Positions 16,435 through 25,340 of a stretch of DNA of 64,000 bases are shown piece after piece. A program made the translations under genes and the position numbers. Each line of letters starts with the position of its first letter. Position 1 is the stretch's first letter. This DNA is from UBA1479 sp040216635. GTDB lineage: Bacteria; Pseudomonadota; Alphaproteobacteria; Rhodospirillales; Casp-alpha2. Where the stretch lies: contig JAVJOU010000013.1 of assembly GCA_040216635.1 (NCBI GenBank), positions 62,001 to 126,000 on the forward strand. The letters are read 5' to 3'. A model generated the notes under the pieces. That model saw only the letters and a list, made by a program, of their open reading frames with translations. It made no database searches and was not told the origin of the DNA.

Positions 16435-17325
16435 TTAGTGCCGGATGACCTGGGACAGCAGCTGATACAGCGTCATCAGCACGGTCTCGGGCGGCCGGTG
16501 GGTCATATGCCGAGTCAGACTCCATCCGAAGGAGCGCGCCACGGCGTCAAGCCCGGCCTGATGATGGGCCAGTTCCTCGCGGTAGGCCTCGCGCACGCTT
16601 TCCACGCGCCCGATCATGATGCGGCCCTCGCCCTCGGGTCCTTCGAACTCGACCCGGCCGTCGAACGGCAGGGATTCTTCCGCCGGGTCGAGAATTTGCA
16701 CCAAATGGCCTTCGACCCCGTTATCCGACAGGCGCGCGATGGCTTGGCGGGTTTCGCTTAAAGGGGCCAGAAAATCACCGAACAAGACGACCCGGCCGTG
16801 GCGCGGCACGAATTCCGGGCCCGGCAGGCTGGCCGTTGCGGCCGTGTCCTCGCGGTCGAGGGTTGTCGCGATGCGCAGCAGGGTATTGCGTCCGGTCGCC
16901 GGGATCATGCCGGTGCCCATCAAGGCGATGCGTTCCCCGGCCCGCACCAGAAGCGATGTCAGCGCCACGGCCAGAACCTTGGCCCGCCAGCCCTTGGACG
17001 GGCCCGCCACGTCGGATGAAAAATCCATGGAGGGCGAGGCATCGGCCCAAAGCCACACGCTTTGCGCCGCTTCCCATTCCATTTCGCGGACATAGACCGG
17101 ATCGGCCTTGGCCGATTGGCGCCAATCGATCAGTTGCGTGGAATCGCCGAATTCATATCGCCGGAACTGCCAGAAGGTTTCTCCCTGGCCGACCCGGCGG
17201 CGGCCGTGCACACCTTGGCTGACGGTCGAAGCCACGCGTTCCGCCGCCACCAACAATGACGGCAGGCCAGACGCCGCGGTTTCCGCCTGGTGATGAAGGT
17301 CCGGTCTATCGAGCGGGTTCGCCAT
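16435..17325 (-). CDS. DUF58 (vWA-related) protein
   Basis: A 296-residue protein of the DUF58 family, normally partnered with MoxR ATPases. The family core is visible: GRRRVGQGETFWQFRRYEFGD, IDWRQSAK, VREMEWEAAQSVWLWADASPSM. The D-A-S-P-S motif resembles a vWA metal site. I chose the ATG at 17325 because the reading frame upstream of it overlaps moxR and carries no DUF58 similarity. It is cytoplasmic, second gene in the operon. Confidence 0.88.
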   Translation of the reverse strand: MANPLDRPDLHHQAETAASGLPSLLVAAERVASTVSQGVHGRRRVGQGETFWQFRRYEFGDSTQLIDWRQSAKADPVYVREMEWEAAQSVWLWADASPSMDFSSDVAGPSKGWRAKVLAVALTSLLVRAGERIALMGTGMIPATGRNTLLRIATTLDREDTAATASLPGPEFVPRHGRVVLFGDFLAPLSETRQAIARLSDNGVEGHLVQILDPAEESLPFDGRVEFEGPEGEGRIMIGRVESVREAYREELAHHQAGLDAVARSFGWSLTRHMTHRPPETVLMTLYQLLSQVIRH

Positions 17326-17359
17326 GATGTTCAGCCCTGGGCCGTCCTGTCCGTGCCTC

Positions 17360-18382
17360 CTACTCGATGATCTGGCACAAGCGGTCGATGATCTGTCCGA
17401 CCGTGATGCCTTCGGCGCGGGCACCGAAGGTCAGCGCCATGCGGTGACGCAATATGGGGTGAGCCAGGGCATAGACATCGTCGAGCGACGGCGCTAGCCG
17501 GCCCTGGATCATGGCCCGTGCCCGTACGCCCAGCATCAACGCCTGGCTGGCACGCGGTCCCGGGCCCCAGGAAACGTAATTGCGGATTTCCGGCAGGTCC
17601 GATGCGTCGGGTCGCCCGGCGCGGACAAGTTTGAGGATCGCCTCCGCCACGGTCTCACCCACGGGCACGTGGCGGACCAGCGCCTGGGCCTTCATCAGGG
17701 CCTTGGGGTCCATGACCTTCTTGGCGTCCTGGCTGTCGGCGCCGGTGGTCTTGATCAGGATCTCGCGTTCCGTTTCCAGATCCGGGTGCGTGACGTCGAC
17801 CTGCATGAAGAACCGGTCAAGCTGCGCTTCGGGCAGGGGATAGGTGCCTTCCTGCTCCAACGGGTTCTGGGTCGCCAGCACATGGAACGGCTGCGGCAGG
17901 TCGTAATATTGTCCGGCCACGGATACGCGGTGTTCCTGCATGGCCTGCAGCAAGGCCGATTGGGTGCGCGGGCTGGCGCGGTTGATTTCATCGGCCATCA
18001 GAAGCTGGCAGAACACCGGCCCCTTGACGAAGCGGAACGACCGTTTGCCGGTCTCGCTTTCTTCCAGCACTTCAGAGCCGAGAATGTCTGCCGGCATCAG
18101 GTCGGGCGTGAACTGCACACGCCGTTCTTCCATGCCGAAGACCTTGCCCAGCGTTTCGGCAAGTTTGGTCTTACCCAGGCCGGGAACCCCGACCAACAGG
18201 CAATGGCCGCCGGCAAGCAGGGTAATCAGAGATTCTTCGATGACCGTTTCCTGGCCGAAAATTACCCGGGCGACGCCCTCGCGGACCTTGGCAATGTCGC
18301 CGACCAGGCTGTCGATGGCATCAACCAGGTCGTCGGTGTTGCCACCGTCCCCGGTTGTCTTATTCTTTGTGTTGGTCGTCAC
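17360..18382 (-). CDS. moxR: MoxR family AAA+ ATPase
   Basis: A 340-residue AAA+ ATPase. Walker A is GVPGLGKTKL near residue 75, Walker B is LLMADEINRASP with the sensor/arginine region PRTQSALLQAMQE, and the C-terminal AAA lid follows. MoxR proteins are chaperone-like ATPases that work with vWA-domain partners. Start is a GTG at 18382 with GGAGG at 8 bases; an acidic N-terminal 35 residues precedes the AAA domain. First gene of the four-gene operon and divergent from the DUF1285 gene. Confidence 0.92.
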   Translation of the reverse strand: MTTNTKNKTTGDGGNTDDLVDAIDSLVGDIAKVREGVARVIFGQETVIEESLITLLAGGHCLLVGVPGLGKTKLAETLGKVFGMEERRVQFTPDLMPADILGSEVLEESETGKRSFRFVKGPVFCQLLMADEINRASPRTQSALLQAMQEHRVSVAGQYYDLPQPFHVLATQNPLEQEGTYPLPEAQLDRFFMQVDVTHPDLETEREILIKTTGADSQDAKKVMDPKALMKAQALVRHVPVGETVAEAILKLVRAGRPDASDLPEIRNYVSWGPGPRASQALMLGVRARAMIQGRLAPSLDDVYALAHPILRHRMALTFGARAEGITVGQIIDRLCQIIE

Positions 18383-18473
18383 GAAAGATGCCTCCGTTCA
18401 ATGAAGGGGCTGGACGGGGATTGATCCCGCCCGCCATGGATCGCAAACATGCGAATAGCGTATCATCGAAACC

Positions 18474-19058
18474 ATGTCAGAAAATACACCCGATCTTAGT
18501 TCCTTTATCGCCGCCGCCGTGCCGGACGGAGACCGTCCCGCACCCGTCGGGATTGAGTTGAAGCCCCGTCAGACCCTGTGCGGCGATATCGACATGCGCA
18601 TCGGCCTGGACGGCACTTGGTATTATGCCGGCTCCCCCATCGGCCGGAAAGAATTGGTCAAACTGTTCGCCACCGTTCTCTGCCGCGACGATGCGGGCGA
18701 TCATTGGCTGATCACGCCCGCCGAGGTCTGCCGCATTCAGGTCGAAGATGCGCCGTTTCTCGCCGTCGAGGCCGATATCCGGGGGGATGGCGACCGTCAG
18801 GAGATCACTCTCAGGACAAATATTGACCAAACCGTGGCGATCGGTGACAGCCATCCCCTGCGGGTTGAAGTCGATGCCGAAACCCAGGAACCCCGGCCTT
18901 ATGTGGGGCTGGACCGGGGGTTGGAAGCCCGCCTGACGCGATCGGTCTATTACCAACTTGTCGACCTTTCCGTCGAAGAACTGGACGATGGGGACCCTAT
19001 CTACGGTATATGGAGTGGGGGCCGGTTCTTTTCCATCGGCCGGCTTGAAGACACATAA
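18474..19058 (+). CDS. DUF1285 protein
   Basis: A 194-residue conserved proteobacterial protein of unknown function. The DUF1285 core is clear: DIDMRIGLDGTWYYAGSPIGRKELVKLFATVL, then EVCRIQVEDAPFLAVE and a C-terminal YYQLVDL region. Structures of the family show a two-domain PH-like and DUF1285-specific fold, but no activity is known. It begins a plus-strand run with the Nudix, DUF6111 and CCA-transferase genes, an order typical of alphaproteobacteria. The Shine-Dalgarno sequence is weak. Confidence 0.88.
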   Translation: MSENTPDLSSFIAAAVPDGDRPAPVGIELKPRQTLCGDIDMRIGLDGTWYYAGSPIGRKELVKLFATVLCRDDAGDHWLITPAEVCRIQVEDAPFLAVEADIRGDGDRQEITLRTNIDQTVAIGDSHPLRVEVDAETQEPRPYVGLDRGLEARLTRSVYYQLVDLSVEELDDGDPIYGIWSGGRFFSIGRLEDT

Positions 19059-19081
19059 ACCACGGCGAGGGCAGCAGCGGC

Positions 19082-19756
19082 ATGACATCGGCGACACCAC
19101 CTGAAATGACGCCCGACTGGCTGATCAGCCGGCTTCAGCATCTGGAACCCGACGCGGGCGCCCATCGCGGTGATCATGATTTGAACCCGGGCATGGGCAT
19201 TGTCGAGGATTTGACGCCGGCGGCGGTTCTGGTGCCGCTGATCGACCGGGACGATCAGGTCATGACCCTGTTTACGCAGCGTACGTCGCACTTGGCCCAT
19301 CACGCGGGGCAGATCAGCTTTCCCGGCGGGCATTCGGACCCGGTGGATACGTCGCCGGAAGACACGGCGCTGCGCGAAACGGAGGAAGAAGTCGGCGTTC
19401 ACCGCCGTCATATCCGTGTTATCGGGCGTCTGGATCCCTATATCACGCGGACAGGGTTTTCGGTGATCCCCGTGGTTGGCCTGATCGCGCCGCCGTTCGA
19501 GGTGTCACCCGACCCGAACGAGGTCGAAGATGTGTTCGAGGTTCCGCTCCGCTTTCTCATGGACCCGGCCAACCACCAGCGCCACAAGCGCGAGGTCAAC
19601 GGCACGCGGCGGGATTTCTATGCCATGCCTTATAACGACCGGTTCATCTGGGGGGCGACGGCGGGAATGATCAAGAACCTGTATGATGTACTGGTGGGGG
19701 GTGGACCCGATCCGGATTTCCGGCGCGCGCCCCTGGCTGAAAGGACCGCATCGTGA
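19082..19756 (+). CDS. NudL-type Nudix hydrolase (CoA pyrophosphatase-like)
   Basis: A 224-residue Nudix protein that probably cleaves CoA or acyl-CoA to phosphopantetheine and 3',5'-ADP. The UPF0035 signature precedes the Nudix box: LFTQRTSHLAHHAGQISFPGG. The box itself ends LRETEEEVGV, with the metal-binding E-x-x-E-E residues in place. The protein continues with RLDPYITRTGFSVIPVVG, also characteristic of the NudL group. The next gene starts within its stop codon. Confidence 0.9.
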   Translation: MTSATPPEMTPDWLISRLQHLEPDAGAHRGDHDLNPGMGIVEDLTPAAVLVPLIDRDDQVMTLFTQRTSHLAHHAGQISFPGGHSDPVDTSPEDTALRETEEEVGVHRRHIRVIGRLDPYITRTGFSVIPVVGLIAPPFEVSPDPNEVEDVFEVPLRFLMDPANHQRHKREVNGTRRDFYAMPYNDRFIWGATAGMIKNLYDVLVGGGPDPDFRRAPLAERTAS

Positions 19757-20031
19757 CGCGCTTACTGTTCAATTATGTGTTGCCGCTGGTCATGCCCACG
19801 GCCGCCTATTTGGCCTGGGTCTGGTATTACCGCAAGCGGGCAAAGGCCCTGGGCGGCGAGCCGCCCGAGATCACGCGCGGCGCCTTGTTCTGGTGCGTCG
19901 TGTCGGGATTGGGACTGATGATCGCGTCGCTGGTGGCACTGGCGGCCTTCACGGGTGCGGACCCGGGCGAGGGCGGGTATCAGTCGCCTCGCCTGGAAGA
20001 TGGCCGTATTATCCCGCCAAAATTCAACTGA
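19753..20031 (+). CDS. DUF6111 small membrane protein
   Basis: A 92-residue protein with two membrane helices (about 5-25 and 45-68) and a conserved C-terminal motif (YQSPRLEDGRIIPPKF) typical of DUF6111 in Rhodospirillales and relatives. GTG start overlaps the Nudix stop by 4 bases. It precedes the CCA-adding enzyme, a conserved neighbour. Function unknown. Confidence 0.85.
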   Translation: MTRLLFNYVLPLVMPTAAYLAWVWYYRKRAKALGGEPPEITRGALFWCVVSGLGLMIASLVALAAFTGADPGEGGYQSPRLEDGRIIPPKFN

Positions 20032-20083
20032 CCCTGGGCAGCGGGTGGCGCGCGCCGCCCGCCGTGAAATGGACTGATCCGGG

Positions 20084-21397
20084 ATGGGACGCGCGGTGGA
20101 AGACGATTACGTCGAAATTCGGGGCATCAGCCGCGAGCCGCTGGGAAAACTTCCCATGGATGGCTGGCTTGCCTGGCCGGAAACCCGGGTGCTCGCCGAT
20201 GCAATGGACGGTGCCTTGCGGTTCGTCGGCGGCTGCGTGCGCGATGCCATCGCCAAACAGCCTGTAACCGATGTGGATGCTGCGACGCCCCTACCGCCGG
20301 AAGAAGTGATGGCCCGATTGAACGATCGTGGGATCAAGGTCATTCCGACCGGGATCGACCACGGCACGGTCACGGCCCTGATCGGGGAGCGGAAGTTCGA
20401 GATCACGACATTGCGCCGGGATGCGGAAACGGACGGCCGCCATGCCAGGGTCGAATTCACGGACGATTGGGTCGAGGATGCCAAGCGCCGGGATTTCACC
20501 ATCAACGCCATGTCCTGCACGCCGGATGGCGATGTCTACGACCCGTTCGAAGGCATGCCCCATCTGGCCCGTGGAGTGGTTCGCTTTGTCGGCCGGGCCG
20601 GCGACCGGGTGCGGGAAGACTATCTGCGTATCCTGCGCTTTTTCCGGTTCTGGGGCCGGTACGGGCGCCCGCCCGTGGACCGCGATGCCCTGGCCGCCTG
20701 CCGGGCCTATGCCCCCAAGCTGAAGGAGCTTTCGGGCGAGCGGGTGCGGGGTGAGTTGCTGAAAATCCTGACCGTACCGCAACCGGCCGAAGTGATCCGT
20801 CTGATGCAGAGTTACGGCGTGCTTGAGGCGGTTCTTCCTGAAGCCAGGGATATAACACGCCTACGCCTGGTCAATTGGTTGACGACACGCGGGGTCGTTC
20901 TTGACGGTATCATGCCCGATCCGATTCGGAATTTGGCGGCACTTTTGGTCGTGGATGGTGACGGCCTCGCCGAGGTTGCGTCGCGCCTGCGCCTTTCCAA
21001 TGCGGAAACGGACCGTTTGGTCGCCTTGGCCGCGGCATCGGACGTTCCGACACCCGATCAGGATGAACTGACCCAGGAAAAATCGTTCCGCCGGGCCGGC
21101 CTGCAAGGGACCTGCGATCTGGTCTTGCTGGGCTGGGCCGGGGAGATCGGCGAGTCCGCGCGTCTGCCTGCGGCACGCTCGCAGGCATGGCTTGATCTGT
21201 TGACCCGCGCCAACAGCTATCAGGAACGGGCATTTCCCTTGAAAGGAAGCGACATCGTGGAATTGGGGGTTGCCCCCGGGCCCCGGGTCGGCGAGCTTTT
21301 GCAGCGGGTCGAAACCTGGTGGGAGGACGGCGGCTATAAGGCCGGCCGGGATGCCTGCATGGTGCGGGCCCGAAATCTGATCGGGGAGAATGAATGA
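20084..21397 (+). CDS. cca: CCA tRNA nucleotidyltransferase / polyA polymerase family
   Basis: Adds or repairs the 3'-CCA end of tRNAs. The 437-residue class II enzyme shows the head-domain motifs in order: LRFVGGCVRDAI, VTDVDAATPLPPEEV (catalytic D-x-D), GIDHGTVTAL, FEITTLRRD, RRDFTINAM and the neck/body motif RFVGRAGDRVREDYLRILRFFRF. Start 20084 is the first ATG; an in-frame ATG at 20156 also fits. No HD domain was seen. It overlaps the next gene by 4 bases. Confidence 0.92.
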   Translation: MGRAVEDDYVEIRGISREPLGKLPMDGWLAWPETRVLADAMDGALRFVGGCVRDAIAKQPVTDVDAATPLPPEEVMARLNDRGIKVIPTGIDHGTVTALIGERKFEITTLRRDAETDGRHARVEFTDDWVEDAKRRDFTINAMSCTPDGDVYDPFEGMPHLARGVVRFVGRAGDRVREDYLRILRFFRFWGRYGRPPVDRDALAACRAYAPKLKELSGERVRGELLKILTVPQPAEVIRLMQSYGVLEAVLPEARDITRLRLVNWLTTRGVVLDGIMPDPIRNLAALLVVDGDGLAEVASRLRLSNAETDRLVALAAASDVPTPDQDELTQEKSFRRAGLQGTCDLVLLGWAGEIGESARLPAARSQAWLDLLTRANSYQERAFPLKGSDIVELGVAPGPRVGELLQRVETWWEDGGYKAGRDACMVRARNLIGENE

Positions 21398-22029
21398 CCC
21401 AAATACGAATTTGCTTCGTCGGTGACAGCCTGACCAACGGCACCGGCGACGGCGCTTACCTGGGTTGGCCCGGGCGGCTTTGCCGGCGAGAAATCAAGGC
21501 CGGGCATGACATCACGCTTTACAATCTTGGCATTCGGGCGGAGACCACGGAAATGATCCGCGCGCGCTGGCGCGCCGAATGCGCGCCGCGATTGTTGGAC
21601 AGTTTTCCCGGTGGCCTCGTGTTTTCCTTCGGCACCAACGACACCGCGGAAGAAGGCGGGCAAACCCGCGTCACCTTTGATCGGTCATTGGAAAACGCAC
21701 GGGCGATGATTTCCGAAGCCATGGATTGGAAACCGACCCTGTGGATCGGCCCGCCGCCCGTGGATGAAACGCAGCAGCCGTTTCAGGCCGGGCCGGGCAT
21801 GCCGCAGCGTGATTTCCTGAATTCCAGGGTTGCAGCCCTGTCCGATGCCTTCGCCGACATCGCCGCCGAAATGGGCGTTCCCTATCTGGATTTGTTCACG
21901 CCGTTATCGGGGGACAGCGCCTGGCAATCGGCCGCCGGGGACGGCGTTCATCCGCCGGATGACGGCTATGCCATCATTGCGGAACGGGTCGCCGGATGGG
22001 ATGCCTGGCGAAGCTGGTTTCCCGAATAA
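21394..22029 (+). CDS. SGNH/GDSL hydrolase
   Basis: A 211-residue cytosolic esterase/lipase of the SGNH superfamily. Block I holds the nucleophile S12 in FVGDSLTNG, block III is FSFGTNDTAE, and block V carries the D-x-x-H pair in GDGVHPPDDGY. No signal peptide is present. Its ATGA start overlaps the CCA-transferase stop, so the two are cotranscribed, though no functional link is obvious. Substrate unknown. Confidence 0.88.
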   Translation: MTQIRICFVGDSLTNGTGDGAYLGWPGRLCRREIKAGHDITLYNLGIRAETTEMIRARWRAECAPRLLDSFPGGLVFSFGTNDTAEEGGQTRVTFDRSLENARAMISEAMDWKPTLWIGPPPVDETQQPFQAGPGMPQRDFLNSRVAALSDAFADIAAEMGVPYLDLFTPLSGDSAWQSAAGDGVHPPDDGYAIIAERVAGWDAWRSWFPE

Positions 22030-22123
22030 CAGGCATGGAAAATTTCTGTACTACGTATGCGGATGTGCCGGGGTTATGACCTCCGGCTATGTTGACAGAA
22101 AACGGTGTCCGCGCGAGGATTTC

Positions 22124-22139
22124 ACTACTGGGCAGTAGT
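22124..22139. promoter_or_regulatory. Short dyad upstream of the PAS_5 gene
   Basis: ACTACT-GGGC-AGTAGT is a perfect 6-bp inverted repeat with a 4-base loop, 72 bases upstream of the PAS_5 start and 95 after the SGNH gene. It might be a weak operator or part of the upstream 3' end; it lacks a T-run. Confidence 0.25.
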
Positions 22140-22210
22140 CTGAGAACGCCAATTACTTAGTGCGCCAAGTATTTTTATATCCTAGATAGTATTGGTAGGA
22201 AAACACGGAC

Positions 22211-22768
22211 GTGGTTGACATAAAAAGTTCGTGTGTCGCGATTGAGGATTTGACGGCACCGGAATTCAATGAATTCCTTTCCTATTGGGAAGCCGCGCGG
22301 GGCAACCGTATCGCCCCTTCCTGGTCGGATGTCGAATTGCTTGAAATGCCGGCCAAGGTCCTGCCGTATCTGACGGTGACCGAGGTGCATCAGCCTCCCT
22401 TGGATTTCATCTATACCTTCTATGGAACGGGACATATGGCGCTGAAGGCGCGGGATTTGACCGGCTGTTCCGTTACCGAAGCAAAGCCCGTTGAAAACCG
22501 GCCGATCGTGTTCGACCAATACCGGCGTGTCTTGGAAGCACGCAAACCGATGGCGTTTCTGCGTATTTTTGAAGGATTTGGGGACGGTGGGGACTTGACG
22601 CAGGCATCGTTGCGGTTGCCGCTGTCCGCGGATGGTGAATCGATCCATTGGATCATGTCTCTGTCTGACCTGGGCGGTCGGCAGGACATGCGTGAATTTT
22701 ATCAGGAACACGGGCGGGAGCGGCCGGTTCGGGGGTTGCAGTCCCGTCAGCGCGCCGTCATCGCCTAG
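22211..22768 (+). CDS. PAS_5 domain protein
   Basis: A 185-residue single-domain protein of the PAS_5 family, which is expanded in Rhodospirillales and often encoded alone. The N-terminal helix EFLSYWEAARGNRIAPSWSDVELLEMP and the fold pattern ending in LPLSADGESIHWIMSLSD are typical. GTG start with AGGA at 10 bases. There is no output domain, so it may bind a ligand and act through an unlinked partner, or control flagellar or cell-envelope behaviour as suggested for relatives. Ligand unknown. Confidence 0.82.
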   Translation: MVDIKSSCVAIEDLTAPEFNEFLSYWEAARGNRIAPSWSDVELLEMPAKVLPYLTVTEVHQPPLDFIYTFYGTGHMALKARDLTGCSVTEAKPVENRPIVFDQYRRVLEARKPMAFLRIFEGFGDGGDLTQASLRLPLSADGESIHWIMSLSDLGGRQDMREFYQEHGRERPVRGLQSRQRAVIA

Positions 22769-22811
22769 GGCTTTGAACTGCCCCGTCCTTCATTAGAAAT
22801 TTAAACCGATG

Positions 22812-23657
22812 TCACGCGGGTATGTCGCCTGCGACGGTGACGCGATGCATGGTCCGGCCATGGCCGGCATAGTCGTCCACGGCGAAATGCTGCAGGCAGC
22901 GGTTGTCCCAGACGACCAGCGTGCCGTCGCCCCAGGACATGCGGCACTGATATTCGGGCCGTTCCGCTTGCGCATACAAATGGTCCAGCAGGGCCGCGCT
23001 TTCTTCTTCGGTCCAGCCGTCAAACCGGACCGTATGCCCGCGGTTCACGTAAAGCGCCTTGCGCCCCGTTTCCGGATGGGTGCGGACGACGGGATGGATG
23101 GCTTCCGTCTTGACGCCGTGGTCGGCCCCCTTCAAGGCGTTGCCGCCGTGAACGGCGGCACGGTCTTCTTCCATGTATCGCTTGGTGGCTGAAAACACGG
23201 CCTTAAGGTCGCCCAACATGGCTTTCATGCCTTCGGACAACCCTTCGTAGGCCAGGTACATGTTGGAAAACAACGTATCCCCGCCCAGGGGCGGCAAGGC
23301 GCGGGCCATCAGCATGGTGGCCATGGGCGGTTCCGGCATATAGGTCGTATCGGAATGCCACAGACCGCCGAAATTACGCGCATCGCCGGGCTTGCGCGAA
23401 AATTCCAAAATCTCCGGATGGTCGGGCAGCCCTTTGCCGTAGGGGTAGCGTTGGGCCGGGCCGAACCGTTGCGCAAAGGCCAGATGCTGGCCGGGCGTCA
23501 GATTCTGTCCCTGAAAACGCAAAACCTGATGGTCGAGAAAGGCCTGATGGATGCGGTCCCATTCTGCATTCGACAGGGGCCGGCTAAGATCGATGCCGGC
23601 AACATCGGCGCCGGTGGCACCGGAAACCGGGGTGACGATGATCGTGGATGGTTCCAT
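22812..23657 (-). CDS. TauD/TfdA family 2-oxoglutarate-dependent dioxygenase (second of two)
   Basis: Fe(II)/2-oxoglutarate dioxygenase of 281 residues. The iron ligands are H101 and D103 (LWHSDTTYM) and H257 (CLQHFAV). R272 (MHRVTV) binds the co-substrate at exactly the TauD spacing of 15. Start 23657 fits the conserved N-terminus (IIVTPVSGATGADVAGIDLS); an upstream extension to 23723 runs through a palindrome and is not homologous. It differs from the dioxygenase at 10623 outside the motifs, so it is a paralogue, not a recent copy. A GntR-like operator sits 14 bases before the start. Confidence 0.88.
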   Translation of the reverse strand: MEPSTIIVTPVSGATGADVAGIDLSRPLSNAEWDRIHQAFLDHQVLRFQGQNLTPGQHLAFAQRFGPAQRYPYGKGLPDHPEILEFSRKPGDARNFGGLWHSDTTYMPEPPMATMLMARALPPLGGDTLFSNMYLAYEGLSEGMKAMLGDLKAVFSATKRYMEEDRAAVHGGNALKGADHGVKTEAIHPVVRTHPETGRKALYVNRGHTVRFDGWTEEESAALLDHLYAQAERPEYQCRMSWGDGTLVVWDNRCLQHFAVDDYAGHGRTMHRVTVAGDIPA

Positions 23658-23670
23658 GCGTGTCCCGCTG

Positions 23671-23684
23671 AATTGTATACAATT
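23671..23684. promoter_or_regulatory. Perfect 14-bp palindrome, GntR/FCD-type operator candidate
   Basis: AATTGTATACAATT is fully self-complementary. Its core TTGTATACAA agrees with the t.GTa.tAC.a pattern of FadR-subfamily GntR regulators, apart from the missing central base. Located 14-27 bases upstream of the dioxygenase start codon, it would block transcription or translation initiation when occupied. No GntR gene is in the window. Confidence 0.5.
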
Positions 23685-23749
23685 CTTATGGGGAAAGGTC
23701 GCGCACCCGTGGCGCGCCGTCAAGAGGCATGCCGCTTTTCAAAGGGTCT

Positions 23750-25207
23750 TTAATACCGTGTCAGCCATTCCATGATGATTTCCTGTTCGGCCTGTTCGGC
23801 GGCCTCGATCCAGGCAAGGGCTCGGTTCTGTTCGGCGGGGGCATCTCGTTCCGCGCGGCTGAGGGCGTCGTAGGTCTTTCGCGCCTTGGGATCGAAAATA
23901 AACAGGGCGAACGCCCGCGTCCGTTCGTCCTGCCCGTTCACATAGCCGGTCAGACCTTTGGCGTAATGCATCGTGCCCGTCTTGGCCCAGATCCGGGCGG
24001 ACGCATTCTCTGCCAGGTAGCGGTCGCGAAAGGCCTTGCGGAACCCGGCGGCCGGCAGGAAGCTTTGAAACGGCCAGCCGCCGTGTCGTCGGCCATGGGC
24101 GAACTGCAGAACGCCGGCCATCTGCCGGGCCGTCACGCGGGCTTGGCGTGACAGGCCTGAATGGTTCGGCAGGTCCCAGTCCTCCCAATCGACCTGGGCC
24201 CCTGAGGCAGCGATGGCCCGCTGCAGCCAGGCGCTCAACACGGCGGACGAGGTCAGCAGATTGTCGGGACGAACCAGATAGAGCCGAGCTGCGGATAAGC
24301 CGACCAGTTCGGATACCAAATTGTTCGAATGCTCCAGGCCCAGGCGGGCGATTTCGGCCAGCGGTTGGCTGAAAATACGGGCCGCCAGCTTTGCATCGTC
24401 CGGGGCCGCACCCGATTGCGGCGGCGGCAGGTCGATCCCTGTTTGTCGGGCAAGGCGGCGGAACAATTCCGCCGTGGCCAGGCCCGGGTTGCGCACGGGC
24501 AGAAAGCGGTCGCCCGCCTTAGGCGCGTCAGCGCCCAGGCGCCATCCGTCTTCCGTCCATAAGACATCCCGGCCCGGCCCCTGCGGGTCGGTTCCGATCG
24601 TGACCCGGTGAATATTCAGGGGTGGTAGGCGCTGAATGTCCGGCCCTGTATCGGCTTCCCCGGCATTCGGCCGCCACAGCAGGCGCCAGCGGTTGAAGTC
24701 GACGGACAGGGCGCTGATCCCCGGATTGTAACGGGCTTCGGCCGGTTGCGCCGGATTGATGGCCGGCAGCACGGGCAGGATCGTTTCGTCGTAGAGAAAC
24801 CGGCCATCGACCCGCGTCAAGCCCAGGTCCTTCAGGCGTTGCGCCAGGCCCAGTAAATCCTGCGGTGTCAGCAACGGATCGCCGCCGCCCGCCAAAATCA
24901 AATCACCGCTTAGAACGCCCTGATCGTCGGGCCGGTCAGTCGCCAGCACGCGCGTCTGAAACCGGTAGTCGGGGCCCAGCAGTTCAAGGGCCGCGACCAT
25001 GGTCGCAACCTTGGCGGTCGAAGCAGGCATCATCGGCCGGTCCGGCGATTGATCGGCCAGGATATCCCCGGTTTCGGCATCGACCATGATGTAGGAAATG
25101 ACTGCGTCGGGGCCGAGGTTGATTGCCCTGTCCGCCGGGGTTTCCTGGCGTAACAGACCGCAAGCCCCCAGCACGATCATCGCCACCAGGCCGAACGCCT
25201 GTGTCAT
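23750..25207 (-). CDS. dacB: Penicillin-binding protein 4 family D-Ala-D-Ala carboxypeptidase/endopeptidase, predicted lipoprotein
   Basis: Peptidase S13 (PBP4) trims or cuts peptidoglycan cross-links in the periplasm. All three active-site motifs are present: S-x-x-K in MPASTAKVAT, S-x-N in LEHSNNLVSE and K-T-G in IWAKTGTMH. The large insert between the first two motifs is typical. From the ATG at 25207 a short signal peptide ends in the lipobox LGAC, predicting lipid attachment. An earlier ATG (25300) would extend the N-terminus. The 485-residue product is of normal size. It is divergent from the gene at 25341; the dioxygenase lies downstream on the same strand. Confidence 0.87.
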   Translation of the reverse strand: MTQAFGLVAMIVLGACGLLRQETPADRAINLGPDAVISYIMVDAETGDILADQSPDRPMMPASTAKVATMVAALELLGPDYRFQTRVLATDRPDDQGVLSGDLILAGGGDPLLTPQDLLGLAQRLKDLGLTRVDGRFLYDETILPVLPAINPAQPAEARYNPGISALSVDFNRWRLLWRPNAGEADTGPDIQRLPPLNIHRVTIGTDPQGPGRDVLWTEDGWRLGADAPKAGDRFLPVRNPGLATAELFRRLARQTGIDLPPPQSGAAPDDAKLAARIFSQPLAEIARLGLEHSNNLVSELVGLSAARLYLVRPDNLLTSSAVLSAWLQRAIAASGAQVDWEDWDLPNHSGLSRQARVTARQMAGVLQFAHGRRHGGWPFQSFLPAAGFRKAFRDRYLAENASARIWAKTGTMHYAKGLTGYVNGQDERTRAFALFIFDPKARKTYDALSRAERDAPAEQNRALAWIEAAEQAEQEIIMEWLTRY

Positions 25208-25340
25208 CCTGCGGGCGAGGATGGCGGTGCCAGGCGGCCCTGTTCTCGTCCAAAGGGCGCCAAGGGATTGAAAAGATTTAACTTGCAGCAACCTCTCCAT
25301 TACACTGTCCGTAACAATAACCGGCAGGTTGGAGCGATGC

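Noticed and set aside
10623..23657. The two TauD genes as a recent duplication or a taurine/sulfonate operon
   Set aside because: They differ widely outside the metal motifs, lie 12 kb apart and no sulfonate transporter is adjacent to either.
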